Shown: positions 24,645-33,317 of the stretch, piece by piece
How positions within the stretch are numbered: position 1 is the first letter of the stretch
Layout: every line of letters starts with the position of its first letter
NCBI GenBank assembly: GCA_945952045.1
Contig: CAMFHE010000006.1
Coordinates: 1-64,000, forward strand
DNA from: an uncultured Rhizobium sp.
Lineage (GTDB): Bacteria > Pseudomonadota > Alphaproteobacteria > Rhizobiales > Rhizobiaceae
DNA length: 64,000 nt
Direction of reading: 5' to 3'
Translations under genes and position numbers: made by a program
The notes under the pieces: model-generated
What the model saw: the letters and a program-made list of their open reading frames with translations, nothing else
What the model was told of the DNA's origin: nothing
Databases searched by the model: none

Positions 24645-25789
24645 GCCAGCAAACTCCGTGCTTCGTCTTCCCCCAGACTTTCGGGCCGCGCGGTGCGCGT
24701 CGAGAGTTCGACGGCCGAGCGGGTTTCACCCGAATGCAGAATGGCTTCCATGATGTCGAGAACATGCAGCGCCAGTTCGCCCTCAGTGCGCGCCGGCCGG
24801 CCTTCGGAGATCGCCCGCGCCAGATCGGCGACGCCGAGCATACGGTAATTGGCGCGATCCGGCGCCGCATAGGGCCAGTTGTGAGCGCCGTAAGGGGCCG
24901 GATCGCTTTCGAAATTCGTCCAGTCCGCGCCGCCGGTCGAGAGCGAGACCGTGCCGCCGAACGTATCCGGATCGGGCAGGCGCAGGGAGCCTTCGGTGCC
25001 GTGCAATTCGATCGGGTGATTGGAGTGGCGAAAGACATCCCAGGACGCGCCGAAATTGATCATCGCGCCGCTGTCGAATTCAAGCAGCGACAGCGCCGTC
25101 GTCGGGGTCCCTACCGGAAATGTCTTGTTCTTGAACGGCCCGTCGGCAGTGATCAGACGCTCCTCGCGGCCACGCGTGGTCAGCGCCACGACGGTGCGCA
25201 CCGGGCCGAGCAGGTTCACCAGCATTGTCAGATAGTACGGCCCCATGTCGAGAACGGGACCGCCACCGGGCTGGTAGAAGAATTGCGGATTGGGATGCCA
25301 ATGCTCCATGCCGCGGCCGAACATGAAGGCGGTGCCGCTAACCGGGCGGCCGATGGCGCCTTCGTCGATCAGTTTTCGCGCCTGCCGCCCGGCGGCCCCC
25401 AGAAAGGTGTCCGGCGCGGAGCCGATCCGCAAGCCGCGCCGCTGTGCCTCCTCGACCAGTCGCTTGCCCTCGGCAAAAGTCGCCGCCAGCGGCTTTTCGG
25501 TGAAGACATGCTTTCCGGCTGCGAGTGCGGATTGCGAAATGTCGAAATGCACATTGGGCACGGTGAGATTGAGGACGAGATCGATATCCGGATCGGCCAG
25601 CAGCGTATCGACGCTCATGGCGGTCAGGCCGTATTCATCGGCGCGTTGCGCTGCCATGTCGGCGGAAATATCGGCGCAGGCGCGCATCTCCACCCCGCCA
25701 AACAGGCTCGCATTGCGCAGATAGGTCGCCGAAATATTGCCGCAACCGATCACGCCGATGCGCAAGCTTTTCCCCGCCCCCGAATTCAT
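24641..25789 (-). CDS. Gfo/Idh/MocA family oxidoreductase A
   Basis: A 382-residue NAD(P)-dependent sugar oxidoreductase-type protein. The Rossmann motif GVIGCGNISATYL lies near the N-terminus, EKPLAA gives the conserved Glu-Lys-Pro, and the C-terminal domain has GGGPVLDMGPYYLTMLVNLLGP. The ATG at 25789 is chosen because GGAGG lies 5 bases upstream; an in-frame ATG at 25810 is possible. Members oxidise sugars or inositols, and some (GH109) use bound NAD to cleave N-acetyl-galactosaminides. With a second Gfo/Idh gene in the same operon and N-acetyl-sugar genes divergent, a role in opening or oxidising an amino-sugar glycoside is possible. Confidence 0.85.
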   Translation of the reverse strand: MNSGAGKSLRIGVIGCGNISATYLRNASLFGGVEMRACADISADMAAQRADEYGLTAMSVDTLLADPDIDLVLNLTVPNVHFDISQSALAAGKHVFTEKPLAATFAEGKRLVEEAQRRGLRIGSAPDTFLGAAGRQARKLIDEGAIGRPVSGTAFMFGRGMEHWHPNPQFFYQPGGGPVLDMGPYYLTMLVNLLGPVRTVVALTTRGREERLITADGPFKNKTFPVGTPTTALSLLEFDSGAMINFGASWDVFRHSNHPIELHGTEGSLRLPDPDTFGGTVSLSTGGADWTNFESDPAPYGAHNWPYAAPDRANYRMLGVADLARAISEGRPARTEGELALHVLDIMEAILHSGETRSAVELSTRTARPESLGEDEARSLLA

Positions 25790-25882
25790 GAAGTCCTCCA
25801 CCTCTGCCATTCCGGCGCGACGTTAGTACGGTTCGCGAACAAATGGAATTGGCTTGGCGAGGGTAATTTTTCTCAAATTCGG

Positions 25883-26611
25883 CTAGGGCAGTTCGTTGAT
25901 CCGGGCGCGCAAGGCGCGGACCTTGCCGGCATCGGTGCGCTTTTCCGTGGGCGATGCGAAACCCATGTCGAGCACGCGTGCATCCAGCTCGATCACCGGC
26001 GACGCGCAGGAGGCATGAAGCTCGGTAAACGGCGCGGCAGCGAGGATGGCCTCGACAGTCTCGATAGCGACGCCGGAGCCCGGCATGATCGTCAGCCGGC
26101 CAGCGGCTGCGTCGAAGGCTTGCCGCAGTCCCTCCAGCCCGTCCCTTGCCGTCTTGGCCCCGCCGGATGTCAGGATGCGCTCGAAGCCAAGATCGGCCGC
26201 TAGTTTCACCGCCGCGCCGATATCCGGCGTCAGGTCGATGGCGCGATGCAGGGTGATGCCGAGGGGGCCGGCATGGGCGATCAATGCTGCGAGAACGGTC
26301 TCGTCCAGCGTCCGGTCGGCGCGATTGGCGCCGAACACCACGCCCGCAAGGCCGGCTTCGCCGGCGGCGTCTATATCGCGCTTCATGATGTCGATTTCGC
26401 CAGCGTCATAGCTAAAATTGCCGGCGCGCGGGCGGATCATGGCGTAGGAGGGCACGGGCAGCTTTGCCGCCGCGTCCATGAGGCCCCGCGACGGCGTCAA
26501 CCCGCCGACCGAAAGGGCAGAACACAGCTCGATACGGTCGGCTCCGCCGGAGATAGCGGCCATAAGACCCCTGAGATCGTCAACGCAGACCTCGAGTTTT
26601 CGCTCAGCCAT
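25883..26611 (-). CDS. cutC: CutC family TIM-barrel protein
   Basis: A 242-residue protein that closely follows the CutC family: LEVCVDDLRGLMAAISGGADRIELC split at the start, LTPSRGLM, MIRPRAGNFSYD, GVVFGANR, LHRAIDLTPD and RILTSGGAKTARDG. CutC was named for copper homeostasis in E. coli, but the copper role is doubtful and no copper genes are near. Here it overlaps the ROK kinase gene by 8 bases inside a sugar import operon. That suggests a sugar-related enzymatic function. The 72-base gap to the next oxidoreductase start shows no other feature. Confidence 0.9.
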   Translation of the reverse strand: MAERKLEVCVDDLRGLMAAISGGADRIELCSALSVGGLTPSRGLMDAAAKLPVPSYAMIRPRAGNFSYDAGEIDIMKRDIDAAGEAGLAGVVFGANRADRTLDETVLAALIAHAGPLGITLHRAIDLTPDIGAAVKLAADLGFERILTSGGAKTARDGLEGLRQAFDAAAGRLTIMPGSGVAIETVEAILAAAPFTELHASCASPVIELDARVLDMGFASPTEKRTDAGKVRALRARINELP

Positions 26612-27515
26612 CGGCGAATTCCCGCAAGCCGAGAATGGCCGCGCCGATCAGGCCGGGTTCGATGCGGCACTGGCCACGCACGACCAGAGGCCGATGGAAA
26701 CGGCGCAGCGTCCGCGCCCGCACCGCTTCGTCAAGTGCTTCGAGCAGCGGTTCGGCATTGGAAAGCCCGCCGCCGACCGGCACGATGGTCGCGCCGGTGA
26801 TGTTGATCGTCAAAGCCAGCGGCGAGGCGACGAGATCGATATAGACGTCGATGGTGCGCGCTGCCTTTGCTTCGCCCGCCTGCCAATCGGCGATGATGGT
26901 CTCGCTGTCGCAATCGATAGCGTGGATCAACTGGTGCAGCCGCTCCAGCCCGCGCGCGCCGCCGATCGTATCGACGCATCCCTTCTGGCCGCAGCCGCAG
27001 GGAAAGGCGGGGATCCTGACGGGCGGATTGCCGGCCTCGCTGGCAATTGCCGGGCCGTGGCCCCATTCGCCGGCAAAGCCGTCGGTATTGATCAGCCGGC
27101 CATCGACGACGATGCCGCCGCCGACGCCGGTGCCAAGCACGGCGCCGAGAACGATGCGATGCCCCTGCCCTGCCCCGATGCCGGCTTCAGCCATTGCGAG
27201 GCAATCGGCATCATTGGCGACCAGCGTCGGAATGTTGAAGGCCTTTTCGATTTCCAGCTTCAGGTCGCGGCCGTGAATGCAGGGAATATTGGCAACCGTG
27301 GCGGCGCGCGTATCGGGATCGACGACGCCGGCAATCGAGATGGCGATGCCGTCGACCGGACCATCGATGCCTTTCAATGCGTCGGCAATCACCGCCAGAA
27401 AGGCGGAGAAATCCTTGGCCGGCGTCGGCCAGCGCGGCAGGGTGTCGATCTCGTTCGCAGAGCGGGCGACCGCGCCCTTGATCGTCGTTCCGCCGATGTC
27501 GAAGCAGAGGATCAT
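26604..27515 (-). CDS. ROK family sugar kinase
   Basis: A 303-residue ROK protein with the ATP-binding CFDIGGTTIKGAV at the N-terminus, GTGVGGGIVVDG in the centre, and the zinc-binding CGCGQKGCVD. It has no N-terminal DNA-binding domain, so it is a kinase and not a NagC/XylR-type repressor. GEWGHGP supplies the usual sugar-contact Glu and zinc His. The ATG at 27515 lies 7 bases after the ATPase stop. Candidate substrates are glucose, N-acetylglucosamine or N-acetylmannosamine. A BadF-type kinase is encoded divergently at 33318, so the locus has two different sugar kinases. Confidence 0.9.
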   Translation of the reverse strand: MILCFDIGGTTIKGAVARSANEIDTLPRWPTPAKDFSAFLAVIADALKGIDGPVDGIAISIAGVVDPDTRAATVANIPCIHGRDLKLEIEKAFNIPTLVANDADCLAMAEAGIGAGQGHRIVLGAVLGTGVGGGIVVDGRLINTDGFAGEWGHGPAIASEAGNPPVRIPAFPCGCGQKGCVDTIGGARGLERLHQLIHAIDCDSETIIADWQAGEAKAARTIDVYIDLVASPLALTINITGATIVPVGGGLSNAEPLLEALDEAVRARTLRRFHRPLVVRGQCRIEPGLIGAAILGLREFADG

Positions 27516-27522
27516 CGATGAC

Positions 27523-28524
27523 TCACCGGATCGCCTGGCCGTTGGCGTCGAAGCGGTGGATGGAGGCGCGGTCCGGCGAGGCATGGACGATGTCGTCGGG
27601 CGCATAGCGATGCTCGCCGAACAGGCGCACCGTCAAGAGACCAGCCTTTTCCGATTCCAGATAGACGATGGTATCGGCGCCGAGATGCTCGACATGCACG
27701 ACCTTGCCCTGCCATTCGCCGCTTTCGCGCGACAGGGACAGGTGTTCTGGGCGGATGCCGATGGTCTTGGCGCCGGTTTCGCCGAGGCGCGTCGCCTCGA
27801 TGAAATTCATGCCCGGCGAGCCGATGAAGCCGGCGACGAACAGGTTGGCGGGGCGGTTATAGAGTTCCATCGGCGAACCGACCTGCTCGACCGCGCCGGC
27901 GCTCAGCACGACGATCTTGTCGGCCAGCGTCATCGCCTCGACCTGATCGTGGGTGACATAGATCATCGTCGCCTTCAACTCGCGGTGCAGGCGGGCGATT
28001 TCGAGGCGGGTCTGGACGCGCAGCGCCGCATCGAGGTTCGACAGCGGCTCGTCGAACAGGAACAGTTTCGGTTCGCGCACGATGGCGCGGCCGATGGCGA
28101 CGCGCTGGCGTTGGCCGCCCGAAAGTTCCGCCGGGCGGCGCGCAAGATAGGGCTCGAGCGACAGCATGGCGGAGGCGCGGGAGACGCGCTTTTCGATTTC
28201 GTCCTTCGGCGCGCCGGCCTGCTTGAGGCCAAGCGCCATATTGTCCTTCACCGTCAGGTGTGGATAAAGCGCATAGGACTGGAAGACCATGGCGATGCCG
28301 CGCTTGGCCGGCGGCACGGCGCCGACCTCCTGTCCGTCGATGCGGATGCTGCCGGATGTGGCGTCTTCAAGCCCGGCGATGACGCGTAGCAGCGTCGACT
28401 TTCCGCAGCCCGAGGGGCCGACGAAGATGACGAATTCGCCGTCCTTGACGTCGAGATCGATACCCTTGAGCACCTCGTGATTGCCGAAAGCCTTGCGGAT
28501 GGCATTGACTTGAAGGGAACCCAT
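27523..28524 (-). CDS. ABC transporter ATP-binding protein (MsmK/UgpC family)
   Basis: A 333-residue ATPase for a family-1 carbohydrate importer. Walker [10 protein letters not shown] lies near residue 37, Q-loop [13 protein letters not shown], signature LSGGQRQR, Walker [13 protein letters not shown], and switch THDQVEAM are all intact. The C-terminal OB-type regulatory domain contains FIGSPGMNF and IGIRPEHL. The ATG at 28524 follows AGGAG; a TTG precedes it directly. MsmK-type ATPases can serve several permeases, so it may also power the transporter at 18373-21426, which lacks its own ATPase. Confidence 0.93.
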   Translation of the reverse strand: MGSLQVNAIRKAFGNHEVLKGIDLDVKDGEFVIFVGPSGCGKSTLLRVIAGLEDATSGSIRIDGQEVGAVPPAKRGIAMVFQSYALYPHLTVKDNMALGLKQAGAPKDEIEKRVSRASAMLSLEPYLARRPAELSGGQRQRVAIGRAIVREPKLFLFDEPLSNLDAALRVQTRLEIARLHRELKATMIYVTHDQVEAMTLADKIVVLSAGAVEQVGSPMELYNRPANLFVAGFIGSPGMNFIEATRLGETGAKTIGIRPEHLSLSRESGEWQGKVVHVEHLGADTIVYLESEKAGLLTVRLFGEHRYAPDDIVHASPDRASIHRFDANGQAIR

Positions 28525-28548
28525 CAAATTGTCTCCTGAAATAGACTG

Positions 28549-29610
28549 TCAGAGCGTCACGGGCTGGCCGGTTCGCACGCTCTCATCCGCGGCAAGGCAG
28601 ATGCGCAGCGATTGCACCGCATCCTGCATATGGCGGCCAAGGTCGATATCCTCGCGGATCGCTTTCAGGACATAGGCCTGCTCGAGATCGCAGAGATCCT
28701 GATGGCCGGGCTCGCCGGCCATGGTCAGGTCCTCGTCCGGGCGAATGAACTTGCCGTTCGGGCCGGTTTCGGCCGTGTGCAGCCGGATAACGGACGTCTT
28801 GGTGTGGGTGTCGATGTCGTCGGACTTGGCGTTCGGATCCATGATGATGGAGACGGAGCCCTTCGGCGACATGACGTCCTTCACGAAAAAGGCGGTTTCG
28901 GAGATCATCGGCCCCCAGCCGGCTTCATACCAGCCGACGGAACCGTCCTCGAACATCACCTGCAGATGGCCGTAATTATACATGTCGGACGCGATTTCGT
29001 CGGAGAGGCGCAGGCCCATGCCGCGCACCTGCACCGGCCTGGCGTCGGTGATCTGGCACATGACATCGACATAGTGGACGCCGCAATCGACGATCGGCGG
29101 CGTCGTCTGCATCAGCGCCTTGTGGGTTTCCCAGGTCGGGCCGCTGGATTGCTGGTTGAGGTTCATGCGGAAAACATAAGGGGCGCCGAGCTTGCGCGCT
29201 TCGGCAATCAGCCGCACCCAGGAAGGGTGATGGCGCAGGATGTAACCGATGACCAGCTTGCGGCCCGCCTTCTTCGCCGCCGAAACGACGCGCTCGGCAT
29301 CGGCGACGGTGGTCGCCAGCGGTTTTTCCACGAAGACATGGCAGCCCTGCTCGAAGGCGGTGACGGCATAGTCGGCATGGCTGTCGGAATAGGTGCAGAT
29401 CGCCGCCAGGTCCGGCTTCAGCTCTGCGAGCGCCTTCTCGAAGTCGGGGTGGATGGTGTAGCCGCGCAGCTCTTCCGGCAACTCGACCTTTGAACGATTG
29501 ACGAGGCCGACGATCTCGAAGCCGAGATTGTTATGATAGGCCAAGGCATGGCTGCGACCCATATTGCCGAGACCGGCGACGAGAACGCGGATGGGTTTTT
29601 GAGAGGTCAT
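28549..29610 (-). CDS. Gfo/Idh/MocA family oxidoreductase B
   Basis: A 353-residue NAD(P)-binding protein. It has VAGLGNMGRSHALAYH at the N-terminus, EKPLATTVADAERV in the centre, and VDCGVHYVDVMCQITDA matching the conserved Asp/His catalytic region. The start ATG overlaps the upstream permease stop by four bases. It is not closely similar to oxidoreductase A (24641), so the two are not a recent duplication. Both are embedded in the importer operon. A redox or NAD-dependent glycoside-cleaving step on the imported compound is likely. Confidence 0.87.
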   Translation of the reverse strand: MTSQKPIRVLVAGLGNMGRSHALAYHNNLGFEIVGLVNRSKVELPEELRGYTIHPDFEKALAELKPDLAAICTYSDSHADYAVTAFEQGCHVFVEKPLATTVADAERVVSAAKKAGRKLVIGYILRHHPSWVRLIAEARKLGAPYVFRMNLNQQSSGPTWETHKALMQTTPPIVDCGVHYVDVMCQITDARPVQVRGMGLRLSDEIASDMYNYGHLQVMFEDGSVGWYEAGWGPMISETAFFVKDVMSPKGSVSIIMDPNAKSDDIDTHTKTSVIRLHTAETGPNGKFIRPDEDLTMAGEPGHQDLCDLEQAYVLKAIREDIDLGRHMQDAVQSLRICLAADESVRTGQPVTL

Positions 29611-30446
29611 TTCACTGCTCCCGCCGTGATGCCGCGGATCAGTTGCCGCGAGAAGATGACATAGAGGATGAGAACCGGGAAGATCGCCAGCGACAGGGCG
29701 GCAAGAACCGCATTCCAGTTGGTGACGAACTGGCCGATGAACATTTGCGAACCGAGGGTGACGGTCTTGGTGGATTCGCCGGGTGCCAGGATCAGCGGGA
29801 ACCACAAATCGTTCCAGATCGGGATCATGGTGAAGACCGCGACCGTGGCCATGGCCGGCCGCACCAACGGCAGCACCAGCCGGAAGAAGATGGCGTATTC
29901 CGAGAGGCCGTCGATGCGGCCGGCATTCTTCAGGTCGTCGGAAACGGTGCGCATGAATTCCGAGAGGATGAAGATGGCGAGCGGCAGGCCTTGCGCCGTA
30001 TAGACGAGGATCAGCGCCGTCAGCGTATTGACAAGGCCGGCGGCGACCATGCCCTGCAGGATGGCGACGGTGCCGAGGCGGATCGGGATCATGATGCCGA
30101 TCGCCAGATAGAGGCCGAGCATCGTATTGCCGCGAAACCGGTATTCCGACAGCGAGAAGGCGGCCATCGCGCCGAAGAGCAGAACCAGCACGATCGAGAC
30201 CAGCGTGACGATGAAGCTGTTCTGGAAATAGGTCAGGAAATCGCCCTGTTTCAGAACCGTTTCATAGCCGATCATGCTGAAGCTTGTGGGGCCGGGCAGC
30301 GCCATCGGCTCGCGGAAGATGGCGTTTTTCGTCTTGAAGGAATTGATGATCGTCAGCACGACGGGAAACAGCGAGATCAGCGTATAGGCGATCAGCGCCA
30401 GATGAACCATGCCGGTGCGCAGCGGGGAGTGGGTCGGTTTCGCCAT
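29607..30446 (-). CDS. ABC sugar-type permease (MalG-like)
   Basis: A 279-residue inner-membrane permease with six predicted segments. First segment HLALIAYTLISLFPVVLTIINSF is split by the lipid bilayer boundary; the EAA loop is DLKNAGRIDGLSEYAIFFRLVLP; the C-terminus RQLIRGITAGAVK is typical for MalG. The ATG at 30446 (MAKPTHSPL) lies 10 bases after the MalF-like stop. It pairs with the protein encoded at 30457. The open frame extends a further 24 codons upstream but would overlap the previous gene. Confidence 0.9.
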   Translation of the reverse strand: MAKPTHSPLRTGMVHLALIAYTLISLFPVVLTIINSFKTKNAIFREPMALPGPTSFSMIGYETVLKQGDFLTYFQNSFIVTLVSIVLVLLFGAMAAFSLSEYRFRGNTMLGLYLAIGIMIPIRLGTVAILQGMVAAGLVNTLTALILVYTAQGLPLAIFILSEFMRTVSDDLKNAGRIDGLSEYAIFFRLVLPLVRPAMATVAVFTMIPIWNDLWFPLILAPGESTKTVTLGSQMFIGQFVTNWNAVLAALSLAIFPVLILYVIFSRQLIRGITAGAVK

Positions 30447-30456
30447 GGTCGATCCC

Positions 30457-31407
30457 TCAGAACTGGTAGCGCCGCATGCGGCTCTGGATGGCGAACAGAT
30501 AGAACGACACGCCGGCAAGGATGATCAGGAACATCACCGTGGCGATGGTCGCGCCCATCGAGCGGTCGCCCAGCTGCAACTGGAAACCGAAGAAGGTGCG
30601 ATAAAGCAGCGTGCCGAGGATGTCCGTCGAGCCGTCCGGTCCGGCCAGCGCGCCCTGCACGGTGTAAACCAGGTCGAAGGCATTGAAATTGCCGACGAAG
30701 GTCAGGATCGAGATGATGCCGATGGCCGGCAGGATGAGCGGCAGCTTGATCTTCCAGAACTGGCTCCAGCCGGTGATGCCGTCGCATTCCGCCGCTTCGA
30801 TCACTTCGTCCGGAATATTGAGCAGCGCGGCATAGATCAGGATCATCGGGATGCCGACATATTGCCAGACCGAGATCAGCGACACCGCGATCAGCGCCGA
30901 GCCCGGCTGGCCGAGCCAGGGGCCGAACAGCGACTTCAGGCCGACCAGATCCATCATCCACGGGGCCACGCCCCAAAGCGGCGACAGGATCAGCTTCCAG
31001 ATGAAGCCGACGATGACGAAGGAGAGTAGCGTCGGCAGGAAGATCGCCGTACGGTAAAAGGTGACGAAGCGCAGGCGCGGCAGCGACAGCATCGCCGCCA
31101 GCGCCACGCCGATCGGGTTTTGCACCAGCATGTGAATGACGAAGAAGACGAGATTGTTGCGCAGCGCGTTCCAGAAGCTAGCCGCCCAGCGTTCGTCACC
31201 GAACAGGGTCTTGAAATTGCTGATGCCTACGAAAACGGACTGGCCATCGACCGTATTGTACAGCGACAGGCGCAGGGTCTCGATCAAGGGCAGGATCATG
31301 ATCGCGGTGTAGACGATGAATGCCGGCATTAGGAAGACGGCGATGTGCCAGCGTGTCGGCCGCTTGGCCGTCCCGATTGCGTCATGGGGTGAGGAAGTGT
31401 CGCTCAT
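30457..31407 (-). CDS. ABC sugar-type permease (MalF-like)
   Basis: A 316-residue inner-membrane permease. It begins with a hydrophilic stretch and a first segment HIAVFLMPAFIVYTAIMILP, has the EAA loop EVIEAAECDGITGWSQFWKIKLP, and carries FVGNFNAFDLVYTVQGALAGP in the region where MalF proteins have the conserved FN-F motif. It is separated from the binding-protein gene by 288 bases, which hold a strong hairpin. It forms the transport channel with the MalG-like subunit and the ATPase encoded at 27523. Confidence 0.9.
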   Translation of the reverse strand: MSDTSSPHDAIGTAKRPTRWHIAVFLMPAFIVYTAIMILPLIETLRLSLYNTVDGQSVFVGISNFKTLFGDERWAASFWNALRNNLVFFVIHMLVQNPIGVALAAMLSLPRLRFVTFYRTAIFLPTLLSFVIVGFIWKLILSPLWGVAPWMMDLVGLKSLFGPWLGQPGSALIAVSLISVWQYVGIPMILIYAALLNIPDEVIEAAECDGITGWSQFWKIKLPLILPAIGIISILTFVGNFNAFDLVYTVQGALAGPDGSTDILGTLLYRTFFGFQLQLGDRSMGATIATVMFLIILAGVSFYLFAIQSRMRRYQF

Positions 31408-31695
31408 GGCCCTGCTTGTCCATCCCTTTGCTCACGCGGTGAATATCGGCAATTGGACGCCGTGCGCGGCCTAACCTTGCCGCACAGCCAGCGTCCTCAA
31501 CCATACGATCTTGTTTCGGGGTCTGTCGCCCCTGCCGTGAAGGCTTCCCCGCTTTCGACAGCGGGATGATCTTTTCGTTCAGCCGCGCGAGGCGTGGTGA
31601 AGGAAGTGGCGCCGGCCCTCAAGGCCTGCCGAGGGCCTTCTCCCCGCGTGATCGCGGGGAGAAGGAAGATTTGGGCGTCTGCCGCCCTGCCTGGC
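31408..31695 (-). other. Intergenic region between binding-protein and MalF genes
   Basis: A 288-base stretch with no convincing gene. It holds a near-perfect hairpin at 31636-31665 and a second weaker one (CCCGCT and AGCGGG near 31550). The length and composition suggest inserted palindromic repeat material between two genes that are otherwise co-transcribed. Confidence 0.5.
31636..31665. repeat. Perfect 13-base-pair palindrome after the binding-protein gene
   Basis: CCTTCTCCCCGCG and CGCGGGGAGAAGG with a TGAT loop. This is the core of a palindromic repeat family frequent in rhizobial and related genomes. It lies 31 bases after the binding-protein stop on the minus strand, where it could stabilise that mRNA or reduce read-through into the permeases. 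Confidence 0.7.
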
Positions 31696-32952
31696 TTACT
31701 TCGCCGGCTTGTACCAGCTGTCGAGGCCCTTCTGCAGCTTTTCGCCAGCCTGCTCAGGCGTATCCGTGCCGTTGATGACGTTGGCGGATTCGACCCAGGT
31801 CTCGTTTTCGAGGTTCGGCGTACCGCGCGACAGGATCTGGTAGGTCGAGCGGATCGTCGGCTTGCACTTTTCGCGCCAGGAGACGAATTCCTGGGCCAGA
31901 GGATCGGCCATCTTCACCGCCGTCGAGTTCAGGCTGAAGAAGCCCGGCAGCGCATTGGCGTAGATTTCGGCGAATTCAGGCGAAGCGACCCAGCTCAGGA
32001 ACTTCTTGGCTTCTTCCTGATGGGCGCTCTTGGCATTCAGGCCCATGCCGATGTCGTTATGGTCGGAGATATAGCAGGTGTCGCCTGCCTTCTTCACCGG
32101 CGGCGGGAATGCGCCCATCTTGAAATCGGCCTGAGTGTTGAACATACCGATTTCCCAGGAGCCGGCCGGATAGATGGCGGCGCGGCCGAGCGTGAACATG
32201 TTCTGGCTGTCCGGATAGGTCTGCGCCTCGAAGCCGTCGCCGAGATAGGGCTTCCACTTGGCGAGAACACGATAGGGCTCGACCCAGGCGTCGTCGGTCA
32301 GCTTCTGTTCGCCCTTGATCAGGGCGGCGCGGCCTTCCTCGCCCTTCCAGTAGGTCGGGCCGATGTTCTGGTAGCCCATGGTCGCGGCTTCCCAGAGATC
32401 CTTGGTGCCCATCGCCATCGGAACGTAGTTGCCGTCGGCCTTGATCTTGTCGAGGGCTGCGAAGAACTCGTCCTCGGTTGCCGGCGGCTTGATGCCGAGC
32501 TTGTCGAAAGCGTCCTTGTTGTAGATGAAGCCGTGGATGACCGATGCCATCGGCACGCAGAAGCTCGTCTTGCCGTCATCGGTCGTCCAGGCGGACTTGG
32601 CGACAGGCGAAAAATTGTCCATGCCGGCCAGCGCGGTGACGTCGGCGAGGTGCTTCTTGTTGTAGAGTTCGAGCGAGGCGTCGAACGGGCGGCAGGAAAT
32701 CAGGTCGCCGGCGGAGCCTGCATCGAGCTTGGCGTTCAGCGCGGCATTGTATTCGGTCGGCGCGGTCGGCGAGAACACCACCTTGATGCCGGGGTTCTTG
32801 GCTTCGAAGGCCGGGATCAGCTTTTCCTGCCAGATCGTCAGGTCGTCGTTACGCCAGCTTTCAATGGTCAGCTTGACGTCTTCGGCATGGGCGATGCCCG
32901 TCATGCCGAGAACGCTCGTGGTAAGCAGCAATGCTTTGATCGTACGAGTCAT
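31696..32952 (-). CDS. ABC sugar-type substrate-binding protein (family 1), amino-sugar locus
   Basis: A 418-residue periplasmic binding protein. The start at 32952 gives a clean signal peptide, MTRTIKALLLTTSVLGMTGIAHA, cleaved before EDVKLTIESWRNDDL. Mature-domain landmarks are LIPAFEAKNPGIKVVFSP, VPMASVIHGFIYNKDAF and LGRAAIYPAGSWEIGMF. An open frame continues upstream but has no signal-peptide sense. It heads the nine-gene minus-strand operon. The divergent arm encodes NagA and an amino-sugar deaminase/isomerase, so the ligand is probably an N-acetylated amino sugar or a conjugate containing one. Confidence 0.9.
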   Translation of the reverse strand: MTRTIKALLLTTSVLGMTGIAHAEDVKLTIESWRNDDLTIWQEKLIPAFEAKNPGIKVVFSPTAPTEYNAALNAKLDAGSAGDLISCRPFDASLELYNKKHLADVTALAGMDNFSPVAKSAWTTDDGKTSFCVPMASVIHGFIYNKDAFDKLGIKPPATEDEFFAALDKIKADGNYVPMAMGTKDLWEAATMGYQNIGPTYWKGEEGRAALIKGEQKLTDDAWVEPYRVLAKWKPYLGDGFEAQTYPDSQNMFTLGRAAIYPAGSWEIGMFNTQADFKMGAFPPPVKKAGDTCYISDHNDIGMGLNAKSAHQEEAKKFLSWVASPEFAEIYANALPGFFSLNSTAVKMADPLAQEFVSWREKCKPTIRSTYQILSRGTPNLENETWVESANVINGTDTPEQAGEKLQKGLDSWYKPAK

Positions 32953-33317
32953 GATGTTCTCCCTCTTGCGGAAAGCCGTTGCATGCGGCCCTCCCGAAAT
33001 CCGTTGGCTGGCCGCGTGGATCGCGGCCTTTCCTTTTGCAATGCCAAGGGGTGTTGCGCTCGGAGGCGACTTGTTTGTTGTTTCCCGTGCTTGCGCCGGC
33101 AATGCTTCCTCGCCTTCCCCTTGCGACAGAGAATGCCAAAAAAATACCAATTGTCCAGAAGAAAATTTACCATTGCTGCGCATGGCTGCATGCGCGCCAC
33201 TCAACATCGAATTTATCGCCGTTTTTCAGGCAAAATCTCGAATTTTTGGCCAAGCTGTAAAAAGCTGCTTGGTTAATGGTTCTTTTTTGGTATTATCATC
33301 TGAGGTGGAGGTTTCCG
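32953..33317. other. Divergent promoter region of the amino-sugar locus
   Basis: 365 bases without a gene, AT-rich between 33120 and 33300. It must hold the promoters of both arms. Visible elements are TTGGTATT in inverted orientation at 33143-33150 and 33287-33294, and the inverted repeat CCAAGC...GCTTGG near 33250-33272. Short frames in this stretch lack codon bias or ribosome sites. Confidence 0.6.
33143..33294. promoter_or_regulatory. Candidate GntR (NagR/DasR-like) half-sites
   Basis: TTGGTATT occurs on the minus strand at 33143-33150 and on the plus strand at 33287-33294, the latter 24 bases before the BadF-type kinase ATG. The sequence resembles the TTGGTATAGA core bound by NagR/YvoA of Bacillus. 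The locus encodes a GntR/UTRA regulator, so these are plausible sites, one for each arm, but the match is short. Confidence 0.4.

Noticed and set aside
26604..27515. NagC/XylR-type ROK repressor
   Set aside because: There is no N-terminal helix-turn-helix; the chain begins directly with the ATP-binding motif.
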